From the NCBI RefSeq assembly GCF_001570365.1, contig NZ_BBYK01000057.1, forward strand, positions 74,776 to 138,775: a stretch of 64,000 bases of DNA, given 5' to 3'. Shown here piece by piece: positions 17,178 to 25,254 of this stretch. Below the pieces are notes generated by a model. That model worked only from the letters and a program-made list of their open reading frames with translations. It ran no database searches and had not been told where the DNA came from. Position 1 is the stretch's first letter. The number at the start of each line of letters is the position of its first letter. Made by a program: the position numbers and the translations under genes. Source of the stretch: Microtetraspora fusca (GTDB lineage: Bacteria > Actinomycetota > Actinomycetes > Streptosporangiales > Streptosporangiaceae).

Positions 17178-17202
17178 TACGGATCACTCTCGAGGAGTGC
17201 GT

Positions 17203-17967
17203 GTGTTCACTTCAGTGGCGGGTCGGTCGGTCGTCGTCACCGGCGGAAGCAAGGGCATCGGCAAGGGCATCGCGCGCGTCTTCGCCAGGGCGGGCGCCAG
17301 GGTTCTCATCGTGGGCAGGGACGAGGACGGGCTGAAGGCGGCGGCCGAGGAGCTGGGCGCGACCTATGTCGTCGCGGACGTCTCCCGCGCCGCCGACTGC
17401 GCGCGGATCGCGGAGGCCGCGGTCGAACGGCACGGCGGCGTGGACGTGCTCTGCGCCAACGCCGGGATCTTCCCGGACCGGAAGCTGGCCGACATGACCG
17501 AGGCCGACATCGACGAGGTCCTCGGCGTCAACCTCAAGGGCACCATGCTGTCCGTACGGGCGTGCCTGCCCGCGCTCGAGGCGTCCGGGCGCGGCCGGGT
17601 GATCCTCACCTCCTCGATCACCGGTCCGTTCACCGGGCTGCCGGGCTGGTCGCACTACGGCGCGAGCAAGGCGGCCCAGCTCGGCTTCATGCGTACGGCG
17701 GCGCTGGAGCTCGCGCCCAAGCGGGTCACGGTCAACGCGGTGCTGCCCGGCAACATCATGACCGAGGGGCTGGCCGACCTCGGCGATGAGTACCTGCGCG
17801 CCATGGAGTCCTCCATCCCGCTGCGCAGGCTCGGCTCGGTCGAGGACATCGGCAACGCCTGCCTCTTCCTCGCCACCGACGAGGCGGCCTTCATCACCGG
17901 CCACTCCCTGGTCGTGGACGGCGGTCAGGTGCTTCCGGAATCGAAGGACGCACTGGACGTATTGTGA
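17203..17967 (+). CDS. SDR-family dehydrogenase of the BMC locus
   Basis: A 254-residue short-chain dehydrogenase/reductase. [11 protein letters not shown] binds the nucleotide, CANAGIFPD is the structural NAG motif, and Ser, Tyr and Lys of the catalytic triad lie in [23 protein letters not shown] 17203 is chosen because GAGGAG ends 5 bp before it; GTG 17197 lies inside that site. In related loci an SDR links aminoacetone and 1-amino-2-propanol, or regenerates cofactor; either role fits. It follows the kinase by 25 bp. Confidence 0.75.
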   Translation: MFTSVAGRSVVVTGGSKGIGKGIARVFARAGARVLIVGRDEDGLKAAAEELGATYVVADVSRAADCARIAEAAVERHGGVDVLCANAGIFPDRKLADMTEADIDEVLGVNLKGTMLSVRACLPALEASGRGRVILTSSITGPFTGLPGWSHYGASKAAQLGFMRTAALELAPKRVTVNAVLPGNIMTEGLADLGDEYLRAMESSIPLRRLGSVEDIGNACLFLATDEAAFITGHSLVVDGGQVLPESKDALDVL

Positions 17968-17982
17968 TCTAATCGGATGGAC

Positions 17983-17998
17983 CCATGCTCCGTCATGG
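17983..17998. promoter_or_regulatory. possible operator before gntR-type gene
   Basis: CCATG, a 6-nt spacer and CATGG form an inverted repeat 31 bp upstream of the chosen regulator start. It may be an autoregulatory site, but it is short and could be chance. Confidence 0.25.
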
Positions 17999-18028
17999 TT
18001 CTTGGCCATGGTGTGGGAGGTGCATGAG

Positions 18029-18862
18029 GTGTCCCGCGAGGGTGACGGCGAGTCCGCGGTCGACGCGACTCGGCGGGAGGTCCTGCGGCTGATCTCGACC
18101 GGCGAGCTGCAGCCCGGTCAGCGACTCGGGGCCGAGCGGGAGATCGCGGCCCGGATGGGCGTCAGCCGTACCACCCTGCGCCAGGCGCTCGGCCTGCTCG
18201 AACAGGCGGGCGCGGTGCGCAGGGTGCCCGGCAGGGGCGGCGGCACCTTCGTCAGCGGCAGCAAGGTCGAGCGCGACCTGTCGAGCGTCGTCGGCGTGCC
18301 CGACCTGCTGCGCGAGCAGGGCTTCACCGCGGGCTCCCGGGTGGTGCGCGCCACCATTGCGGGCGCGGACGAGCCGACGGCGGCGGCGCTCGGGATCCAG
18401 CCCGGCGATCTCGTCACCGAGATCGTCCGCATCCGGTTCGCCGACGGCGTCCCCCTCTCGCTGGAGCAGGCGCGCTTCCCCGCGCTGCGCTTCCCCGGGC
18501 TGCTGGAGCAGCCGCTCGGCGGCTCGGTCTACGAGCTGCTCGCCGCGCAGTACGGCGTGCGTCCGGCCGCCGCACTCGAACGCATCGAGGCGGTGTCGGC
18601 GGGCGAGGAGGAGGCGGCCGTCCTCGGTGTGGAGCCGGGCGTTCCGGTGCTGGCCATCAGCCGCACCACCTCCGACGAGCGGGGCGTGCCGTTCGAGTTC
18701 TCCCAGGACATCTTCCGAGGCGACCGGACCCGCATCCTCGTCCATGTGAGCGGCGCGACCGGCACCACCCACTCCGCCCGCGAGCAGGGGCGGCTGGTCC
18801 ACTTCCCGGACGGCCGGCCCAAGGACTCGCCGGCGGACGGCGTGAAGACCGAGGGGCTGTAG
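18029..18862 (+). CDS. GntR/HutC-family transcriptional regulator
   Basis: A 277-residue regulator. The N-terminal winged helix-turn-helix (GQRLGAEREIAARMGVSRTT) and RVPGRGGGTFV wing are typical of GntR, and residues from about 85 form a UTRA ligand-binding domain with SRVVRATIAGADEPTAAALG and the late VLAISRTTSDERGVPFEFSQ. GTG 18029 has GGGAGG 8 bp upstream; ATG 18008 is an alternative. It is the last gene of the BMC operon and the probable local regulator of the divergent promoters at 10138-10332. A phosphorylated or amino-alcohol inducer would fit UTRA domains, but nothing in the sequence identifies it. Confidence 0.8.
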   Translation: MSREGDGESAVDATRREVLRLISTGELQPGQRLGAEREIAARMGVSRTTLRQALGLLEQAGAVRRVPGRGGGTFVSGSKVERDLSSVVGVPDLLREQGFTAGSRVVRATIAGADEPTAAALGIQPGDLVTEIVRIRFADGVPLSLEQARFPALRFPGLLEQPLGGSVYELLAAQYGVRPAAALERIEAVSAGEEEAAVLGVEPGVPVLAISRTTSDERGVPFEFSQDIFRGDRTRILVHVSGATGTTHSAREQGRLVHFPDGRPKDSPADGVKTEGL

Positions 18863-18928
18863 GGGCCGCGTGCCGGGACGCGCCCGAGGGTAGGGGCACG
18901 GGGAGACCCCGCGTGAGAGGACCCCGCC

Positions 18929-19966
18929 GTGGACGCCGCCGACCCTGCCGCCGTAAGCCGGATTCCTGAGGCGCGTACCGAGGGGAGCGCCGACGAACCC
19001 CACGGGCAGGGGCCGCTGACCCGGGTCAGGGTCGCGAGCGCGCCGGTCAACTTCGGCGTGTACACGGCGGAGGGCGCGCCGATCGCCGCCGACGACATGC
19101 TGGCGATCACGCGTGCCGCCGGATACGACGGGACGGACTCCGGCCCCATCGGCTATCTCGGCACCGGGGCCGAGCTGGCCGATCGGCTCGCCCGGCACGG
19201 CCTCGGCCTGGCCGGCGGCTGGGTGGACCTCCGGTACGGCGACGCCCGCGGCTTCGCCGAGGACCTGGCCGCGCTGGAGGCGGCCCTGGCCGTGTTCGCC
19301 GGCGTCTCGGTGGACGACCCCGGGTTCGCACCACGGCCGACGCTCGCCTGCCCGCCGAACCCGGCGCGGTTCGCCCGGCCCGGCGCGCCGGTCGATCGGG
19401 AACTCCGGCTCGCCCCGGACGAGTGGCCGGGATTCGCCGCGCGGGTGCGCGAGGCCGCCGCGCGGTGCCGCGACCGGGGCCTCGAACCCGTCTTCCACCC
19501 CCACCTCGGCACCGACGTGGAGACCGAGGAGGAGGTCGAGCGGCTGCTCGACCTCACCGGCGTGTCCCTCTGCCTCGACACCGGGCACCTGTGGCTCGCG
19601 GGCGGCGACCCGGTCGCCGCGGTCGGACGCTGGGCCGATCGGATCCGGCAGGTCCACGTCAAGGACGCCTCCCGCGACACGCTCGCCCGTGTCCGCGCCG
19701 CGGGCGGCGACCTGGGGGAGGCCGTCCGCCGGGGCGTCTTCCCGCCGCTCGGCGCGGGCGACCTCGACGTCGGGGCCGTGCTACGCGCGCTGGAGCGGGC
19801 CGGTTACGAGGGGTGGGTGGTCGTCGAGCAGGACGTCCCGGCCACCGGGCGGGATCCGGAGATCGTGGCCGCCGACCAGGTGGCCAACCGGGAGTGGTTG
19901 GCCCGGGCGGGACTGGTCGGCGGCCACGCGCCTACCGCTTCACCGGTGCCGCGAGGGCATGGGTGA
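18929..19966 (+). CDS. sugar phosphate isomerase/epimerase, TIM barrel (EryC/IolE-like)
   Basis: A 345-residue xylose-isomerase-like TIM barrel of the AP endonuclease 2 family. VASAPVNFGVY, GTDSGPIGYLG, VFHPHLGTDVET, CLDTGHLWLAGGDP and VHVKDASRD supply the His, Asp and Glu residues of the metal site. In erythritol catabolism EryC, of this family, epimerises erythrulose 1-phosphate; neighbouring eryA-, eryB-, eryH- and eryI-type genes support that role over inosose dehydratase. GTG 18929 gives about 30 poorly conserved N-terminal residues. The gene runs convergent to the aldolase fusion and overlaps its 3' end by 35 bp. Confidence 0.65.
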   Translation: MDAADPAAVSRIPEARTEGSADEPHGQGPLTRVRVASAPVNFGVYTAEGAPIAADDMLAITRAAGYDGTDSGPIGYLGTGAELADRLARHGLGLAGGWVDLRYGDARGFAEDLAALEAALAVFAGVSVDDPGFAPRPTLACPPNPARFARPGAPVDRELRLAPDEWPGFAARVREAAARCRDRGLEPVFHPHLGTDVETEEEVERLLDLTGVSLCLDTGHLWLAGGDPVAAVGRWADRIRQVHVKDASRDTLARVRAAGGDLGEAVRRGVFPPLGAGDLDVGAVLRALERAGYEGWVVVEQDVPATGRDPEIVAADQVANREWLARAGLVGGHAPTASPVPRGHG

Positions 19967-21683
19967 CGGAGGCGAGTTCGTGCCAGCGGGCGGACAGGAC
20001 GTCCGCCGCGCCGGGGACCAGGGCGGAGCCGGAGTCGAGCAGGTCCGCCCACAGCGACCGGCCGACGACGAAGCCGCTCGCGCCGGAGGCGCACGCGACG
20101 GCCACCTGGCGGACGACCGCCCCGAAGTCCTGCCCGCCGGACAGGATCGTCCACGGGAGCGATCCCGCCGCGGTGTTCAGGTCGTCGCAGGCCGCGCGCG
20201 CGGCGGCGTGCCCGGCGACGGCGTCCACCCCGGCGGGGAAGGCGAGCTTGAGGAAGTCGGGCGCGCGGCGCGCCACCTCCGCCACGACGTCGAGCTGACG
20301 GCGGCGCAGCGACTCGGCCGGCTCCTCCCGGTCGCGCGGCATCACCAGGACCTCGGCCATGACGGCGAGGCCCACCGCGTGGAAGGCCGCGATCACCCGT
20401 TCGAGCAGCGCGAACCGGTCGGCCGACCCGGCGTCGTCCAGGTCCTCCACCCACATGAGCTTGATCGCGTCCGCTCCGGCCGCCGCCACGGTCGCGGCGT
20501 CCCTCCCGTCCGCGAGCAGGCGCTCCGCGGGCACGGGCGCGGTGGGCGCGGTCTGCCGCTCCAGCCCGACGATCAGGCCGGACGGCGTGACGACGTCGCG
20601 GGACAGGCAGGCGGGCGCGCCGTACTCGACGTCGACGAGCACCGACGACGGAAGGCCGCGCAGCGCGGCGACGATGTCCGCCTTGGGGCGGGCCAGACCC
20701 GCCGCGTCCGGGACCGGCGCGACCGGCCAGGCGTCGGGGCCGTGGTCGACGGCGAGTGACAGCATCCGGCCGGACGGGTCGAGGACCCGCTGTACGGCGA
20801 GGCGGCGCCGCCCGGCGTCCGGCAGCCCGGGGACGCGCGGCGCGACGGGGGCGCGGCGCGGGCCGACCGACGGCGTGCCGTACGGCTGGTCCGCGCTCCA
20901 GCGGCGCTCGGGGCGGGCGGAGAGCGCGCGGGCGGCCGCCGCGCACAGGCCGAGGAACCCGTCCGGGTCCCAGGCCGCCCGGCCGACGAAGAGGCCGTCC
21001 ACCTCGGCGCTGCGGGCCAGCTCGTCCACGTTGCCGGGGTTGACGCTGCCGCCGTAGAGGATCACCGGGTCGGCCTGGCCGAGATCCTTCAGCACCGCGC
21101 GCACCGCCGCGTGGACCGGCTCGACCTCGGGCAGCGTCGCCGCCCGCGAGCCCTCGCCGATCGCCCAGACCGGCTCGTACGCCACCAGGACCCGGTCACG
21201 CTCCTCCGGGCGGACCCGGGCGAAGGCGGCGCGGACCTGCCCGGTCACGTGCTCGAGCGCCCGGCCCTCGTCGCGGATCACCTGGCTTTCGCCGACGCAC
21301 AGCACGACCCGCATGCCGTGCTCCAGGGCCGCGGCCACCTTGGCCGCGACCAGGTCGTCGGTCTCGTGGTGGTCGCGGCGGCGCTCGGCGTGGCCGATCT
21401 CGACCAGCGCGGCGCCCGTCTCCGCGATCATCGCGGCGCTCACGTCGCCGGTGTGCGCGCCGTCGGGCCAGGGCGAGGTGTCCTGCGCGCCGACCAGGAC
21501 CGGCGAGCCGCGCAGCGCCCCGGCGACCCGGTTCAGGTGCGGGTACGGCGGGATCACGAAGAGCCGCAGCGGCCCGTGGTGGCCCGGCCATCCCGCGGCG
21601 AGGGCGGCGGCGAACCGCTCGGCCTCCGCCACGGACTTGGTCATCTTCCAGCTCGTGCCGATCCAGAACTCTCTGCCGGACAT
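19932..21683 (-). CDS. fusion of triosephosphate-isomerase-like (EryH-like) domain with LacD-type class I aldolase
   Basis: A 583-residue two-domain protein. Residues 1-250 are a TIM homolog: TSWKMTK (Lys13), VEIGHAERR (His), VAYEPVWAIG (Glu) and ILYGGSVNPGN (phosphate loop) keep every catalytic residue, and TSWKM instead of NWKMN is the form in L-erythrulose-1-phosphate isomerases (EryH). Residues about 275-583 match LacD-type aldolases, with ADAIKLMWVED and the probable Schiff-base Lys in DFLKLAFPAG. ATG 21683 is chosen for the upstream GAGGAAGAG and EryH-like start; in-frame GTG 21707 and ATG 21701 overlap the kinase stop. The fusion suggests isomerised and cleaved C4 or longer ketose phosphates are channelled. 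It is the last gene of the eryB-eryA unit. Confidence 0.8.
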   Translation of the reverse strand: MSGREFWIGTSWKMTKSVAEAERFAAALAAGWPGHHGPLRLFVIPPYPHLNRVAGALRGSPVLVGAQDTSPWPDGAHTGDVSAAMIAETGAALVEIGHAERRRDHHETDDLVAAKVAAALEHGMRVVLCVGESQVIRDEGRALEHVTGQVRAAFARVRPEERDRVLVAYEPVWAIGEGSRAATLPEVEPVHAAVRAVLKDLGQADPVILYGGSVNPGNVDELARSAEVDGLFVGRAAWDPDGFLGLCAAAARALSARPERRWSADQPYGTPSVGPRRAPVAPRVPGLPDAGRRRLAVQRVLDPSGRMLSLAVDHGPDAWPVAPVPDAAGLARPKADIVAALRGLPSSVLVDVEYGAPACLSRDVVTPSGLIVGLERQTAPTAPVPAERLLADGRDAATVAAAGADAIKLMWVEDLDDAGSADRFALLERVIAAFHAVGLAVMAEVLVMPRDREEPAESLRRRQLDVVAEVARRAPDFLKLAFPAGVDAVAGHAAARAACDDLNTAAGSLPWTILSGGQDFGAVVRQVAVACASGASGFVVGRSLWADLLDSGSALVPGAADVLSARWHELASVTHALAAPVKR

Positions 21684-21697
21684 GCCTGTTCTCTTCC

Positions 21698-23203
21698 TCA
21701 TCCCCACGTTGTCCTCGCGCCGTCCACGATCAACCGGAACCGTTCGTACGCGTCGTCCATCCGCCGCCGGCCCGCTTCCTCGGGCTCGTATGTCGAAAGG
21801 TCACGCACGGTGGCCGCGACCGCCTCGGGCAGGTCGGCGTACACGCCGGCGCCGACGCCCGCGACCATGGCCGCGCCCAGCGCGCCGACCTCCCGGGCCG
21901 ACGTCGTGGTCACCGGCAGTCCGAGCCCGTCGGCGAACATCTGCAGCCAGGTCGCGCTGCGGGTCGCCCCGCCGCTGATCCGGGCCGTGTCCACGGTGAA
22001 GTGCGACCGCAGCGCGTCGGCGTGCCAGCGGTGGTTGTGCACCACGCCCTCGTACAGCGCGCGCACCAGGTGGCCGCGGGTGTGCCAGCCGCGCAGGCCG
22101 ACGAATCCGGCGCTGGCCGCCGCTCCCTCGGGCGAACCGTACAGGAAGGGCAGGTAGGTGACCTCGGACGGGCCGTCGAGGACGGCGTCCACCTCGTGCG
22201 ACAGCCGGGTGAAGACCTCGTCCGCCTGCCCGGCCTCGCGCAGCTCGGCCCCGCACAGCGACTGGACGAACCATTCGAGGTTCGTCGCCGAGGCGGGGGA
22301 GAGCGCCATGTTCAGCCAGCGGCCCGGCTCGACGAAGCTGCGGCAGTACCACGACCGGCTGGGCGCGGGCGCGTCGCTGACCACCTGGTTGATGCTGTAG
22401 GACCCGGCGACCACCGACAGCGTGCCCGGCCGGTGGACCCCGGTGGCGAGCGCGCACGCGTCCACGTCGTGCAGGCCCGACACCACCGGCGTCCCCGCCC
22501 GCAGGCCGGTGCGGCGGGCGGCCTCGGTGGTCACCGCGCCGGCCACCTCGTGGCTGTTCACGATCGGCGGCAGCAGGTGCCGCCACCGGCCCAGGCCGTA
22601 CGCGTCCACGACGGCGTCGGACCAGGTCTGGGTGTGCGGGTCGGTGAACGACTGGCTGGCCTCGGTGGGGTCGGTGCTCACCGCGCCGGTGAGCCACGCC
22701 TTCAGCAGGTCCTTGCAGCCGACGACGGCGGCGGTGCGCGCGACGACGTCGGGCTCGTGCTCGGCGAGCCAGGCGAGGACGGTGGCCGGGCTGGGCGCCC
22801 ACGGCCGCTGCCCGCTGGCGGCGAAGGCGCGTTCGGCGGTGCCGTCCCGCTCCCAGCGGTCGAGCAGCGGCTGGGCCCTGCTGTCCAGCGAAAGCACGCC
22901 GGGCCGGGTCGGGACGCCGTCCGCGTCGACGAGGTAGAGGCCGTCGCCGTGCCCGGTCAGCCCGACGGCGACGATCTCCTCGGGCGGGACCCGCGTGGCG
23001 ATCTCGCCGAGCACGGTGTCGAACGCGGAGCGCAGGGCGGTGAGGTCCCGCTCGACGTGGCGCGGGGCGGGGGTCTCGGCGCGCAGCCGGGCCGAGGCGC
23101 GCGCGACCTCGGCGCCGGACCGGTCGAACACGACGGCCTTCAGGACGGTGGTGCCGGCGTCGATCCCCAGCAGGAGAGGGGATCCCGGGCGGTGGCCGGA
23201 CAC
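21698..23203 (-). CDS. eryA: FGGY-family carbohydrate kinase, probable erythritol kinase
   Basis: A 501-residue FGGY kinase: LLGIDAGTTVLKAVVFD is the N-terminal phosphate loop, VAVGLTGHGDGLYLVD and STDPTEASQSF resemble erythritol kinase segments, and ISGGATRSATWLQMFADGLG is the C-terminal FGGY signature. It should phosphorylate a tetritol with ATP; the adjacent EryB-type dehydrogenase and EryH-like isomerase favour erythritol to erythritol phosphate, though L-xylulose or another polyol kinase role is possible. The GTG start lies 3 bp after the dehydrogenase stop, and its TGA overlaps an ATG of the fusion gene. Confidence 0.7.
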   Translation of the reverse strand: MSGHRPGSPLLLGIDAGTTVLKAVVFDRSGAEVARASARLRAETPAPRHVERDLTALRSAFDTVLGEIATRVPPEEIVAVGLTGHGDGLYLVDADGVPTRPGVLSLDSRAQPLLDRWERDGTAERAFAASGQRPWAPSPATVLAWLAEHEPDVVARTAAVVGCKDLLKAWLTGAVSTDPTEASQSFTDPHTQTWSDAVVDAYGLGRWRHLLPPIVNSHEVAGAVTTEAARRTGLRAGTPVVSGLHDVDACALATGVHRPGTLSVVAGSYSINQVVSDAPAPSRSWYCRSFVEPGRWLNMALSPASATNLEWFVQSLCGAELREAGQADEVFTRLSHEVDAVLDGPSEVTYLPFLYGSPEGAAASAGFVGLRGWHTRGHLVRALYEGVVHNHRWHADALRSHFTVDTARISGGATRSATWLQMFADGLGLPVTTTSAREVGALGAAMVAGVGAGVYADLPEAVAATVRDLSTYEPEEAGRRRMDDAYERFRLIVDGARTTWG

Positions 23204-23206
23204 GTG

Positions 23207-24964
23207 TCAGCCGATCTCGCTGAGGCGGTGGATGTAGGTGCGGTATCCGGCGATGTCCCGCTCGACCCGCTCCGCGTCCCAGCCGCAGTGCTCGGCCAGT
23301 ACGGCGCCGATCCGCTCCAGCGCCGGGACGCCCAGGTCGGGTTCGAGGCCGATCATGGTACGGCGGGCGACGACGTCGGCGATCGTGGTGGCGAACTCCT
23401 CGCGCACCGCGAAGACGACCTGCGCCGCGATGGTGCCGGTCGCCTCGTCCACGACCTCGGCCAGGCGCGGGTCGGCGGCGGCGAGCGCGGCGACGTCGGC
23501 CGCCCGCGTGCCGTACACGCGGACCAGGCGCGCGGCGCTCGCGGCGGGCAGGCCGGACGACGCGGTGAACTCGCGCGCGAACGCGTCGAGGTCGAGAGCG
23601 CGGGCCCCGGGCAGCCGCATCCGGGCGGTGGCGCTGCGCCGCCGCGTCCAGCGGCGCGACAGGCGCGGCGGGCGGGGGCTCCGGCGGGCCATGATCTCGT
23701 CCACGGCCTCCTCGGCGAGCCCGCGGAACGTGGTGAGCTTGCCGCCGATCACGGAGATCAGGCCGATGACGTCGGGGGCGTGGTCCACGAGCAGGTGCCG
23801 CCGCGAGATGTCGCCCTCCGGCTTGTCCGCGTCGTACGGCAGGGGCCGCACCCCGCAGTAGCTGTAGCGGACGTCGGCGGGGGTGAGCCGGGCGGAGGGA
23901 ATGATCCGGTTGGTCTCCTCCAGGATGTAGGCGAGCTCCTCCTCGTCGCTGCGCGCGCTGTCGAGGTCGCCGTCGAAGCGCAGGTCGGTGCTGCCGATGA
24001 GATAGCGGCCGAGCCACGGGATGACCATCAGCGGCCGGCCGTCGCGGTGCGCCTCATAGTAGAACGCCTGGTCGGGCGCGCCGGGGAACGGGTCGACGAC
24101 GTAGTGGCTGCCCTTGGTGCCGCCCATGCGGCGGACGCCCGCGCGCTCGCCGAGCGCGGCGGCCAGCGTCTGGTCCACCCAGGGGCCGGAGGCGTTCACG
24201 ACGACGGGGGCGGCGATCTCGTGGCGCTCGCCGGTCAGCCGGTCGGTGAAGCCGACCCCGCGCACCCGGTCGCCGGAGAGCAGGATCTCGTCCACCTGGG
24301 CGTAGGTCAGTACGGTGGCGCCCTCGGCGGTCGCGGCGATGGCGGTCTCCAGGACCATGCGCTCGGCGAACTCGACCTGTGCGTCGTAGTAGGCGGCGCC
24401 ACCCTGCAGGCCTTCCGGGCTGAGGCCGGGGCACAGCCGCAGCAGTTGCTCCTTGGAGTAGACCCGGTGGTGGTCCACCGTCTTGTCGAAGCTGAGCACG
24501 TCGTAGGCGACCATGCCGAGCCGCAGGATGGCCTTGCCATGCGCGTTGCCCCGGTAGAACGGGAGGACGAACCGCAGCGGCTTGACCAGGTGCGGGGCGG
24601 CCTGCAGCAGCCACTCGCGCTCGCGCAGGGACTCCCGGACCAGCCGGACGTCCTTCTGCTCCAGGTACTTGAGCCCGCCGTGTACCATCCGGCTCGACCA
24701 GGACGAGGTGCCGGAGCCGACGTCCCCCTTGTCCAGCAGGGCCACCCGCAGGCCGCGCGCCGCCGCGTCCCAGGCGATGCCGACGCCGTTGACACCCGCG
24801 CCGATGACGACGAGGTCGACGCCGCGGGCGAGCCGGCCGAGCGCCTCGGCGCGGCGCCGCCGCAGCGCCTCCGGCGTGCCTGCGGTGTCCCGGGTCAGCC
24901 CGTCCGGTGCGGACGGGTACGCGGACGAGGGCGCTGCGGACGTGGTCGGGTCCGGCTGGTTCAT
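23207..24964 (-). CDS. eryB: FAD-dependent glycerol-3-phosphate dehydrogenase family protein, probable erythritol phosphate dehydrogenase
   Basis: A 585-residue FAD enzyme of the GlpD class. VDLVVIGAGVNGVGIAWDAAARG is the FAD-binding Rossmann motif, followed by GTSSWSSRMVHGGLKYLEQ, which is diagnostic of GlpD-like proteins, and GVRPL and VIGGKLTTFR later. Next to an erythritol-type kinase it probably oxidises D-erythritol 1-phosphate to D-erythrulose 1-phosphate and passes electrons to quinone at the membrane. ATG 24964 has AAGGTGA 8 bp upstream; in-frame starts further 5' lack one. First gene of a three-gene minus-strand operon facing the ABC transporter operon. Plain glycerol-3-phosphate oxidation is the alternative. 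Confidence 0.7.
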   Translation of the reverse strand: MNQPDPTTSAAPSSAYPSAPDGLTRDTAGTPEALRRRRAEALGRLARGVDLVVIGAGVNGVGIAWDAAARGLRVALLDKGDVGSGTSSWSSRMVHGGLKYLEQKDVRLVRESLREREWLLQAAPHLVKPLRFVLPFYRGNAHGKAILRLGMVAYDVLSFDKTVDHHRVYSKEQLLRLCPGLSPEGLQGGAAYYDAQVEFAERMVLETAIAATAEGATVLTYAQVDEILLSGDRVRGVGFTDRLTGERHEIAAPVVVNASGPWVDQTLAAALGERAGVRRMGGTKGSHYVVDPFPGAPDQAFYYEAHRDGRPLMVIPWLGRYLIGSTDLRFDGDLDSARSDEEELAYILEETNRIIPSARLTPADVRYSYCGVRPLPYDADKPEGDISRRHLLVDHAPDVIGLISVIGGKLTTFRGLAEEAVDEIMARRSPRPPRLSRRWTRRRSATARMRLPGARALDLDAFAREFTASSGLPAASAARLVRVYGTRAADVAALAAADPRLAEVVDEATGTIAAQVVFAVREEFATTIADVVARRTMIGLEPDLGVPALERIGAVLAEHCGWDAERVERDIAGYRTYIHRLSEIG

Positions 24965-25108
24965 ATCTCGTGTCACCTTGGTCGGTCGGTTCGACATGGC
25001 CTTCGACATGGCCGGGGCCCCCGCGGAGCGGGGCTGCGGTCGTACGTCCGGCGGGGCCGCGCGGCGAGGGGCGCCCAGATGTCCGCGCCCCGCCTTCAGG
25101 ACGTTACA

Positions 25109-25147
25109 TCACATCTTTCGTGTGACATCCAGCAGTATCAGATGTGA
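25109..25147. promoter_or_regulatory. cluster of TCACATC/GATGTGA boxes between eryB and the ABC operon
   Basis: TCACATC (25109), TGTGACATC (25121) and GATGTGA (25141) are repeated in both orientations within 39 bp of AT-rich DNA. The pairs TCACA-N7-TGTGA (25109-25125) and TCACATC...GATGTGA form inverted repeats. This is a plausible operator array for the DeoR protein at 29035, able to control both divergent operons; a Crp-type protein is the other candidate because TGTGA half sites are shared. Confidence 0.5.
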
Positions 25148-25167
25148 AAAATATACCTGTCAACGTC

Positions 25168-25196
25168 TTGTTACGGTGAAATTAACCATCTAACGT
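25168..25196 (+). promoter_or_regulatory. predicted promoter of the ABC transporter operon
   Basis: TTGTTA (25168-25173), a 17-nt spacer and TAACGT (25191-25196) match sigma-70 spacing. It places transcription start near 25203, which rules out GTG 25195 as translation start and supports GTG 25255. The operator-like boxes lie directly upstream. Confidence 0.5.
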
Positions 25197-25254
25197 GTCC
25201 CATCAAGCAGCGATGCTGTTAGATCTACGTCAACCTCGCCACATCGGAGTCAGC

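Noticed and set aside
22001-25147. A 1048-codon plus-strand frame opposite the eryA/eryB-type genes
   Set aside because: No domain is recognisable and composition is typical of antisense to high-GC genes.
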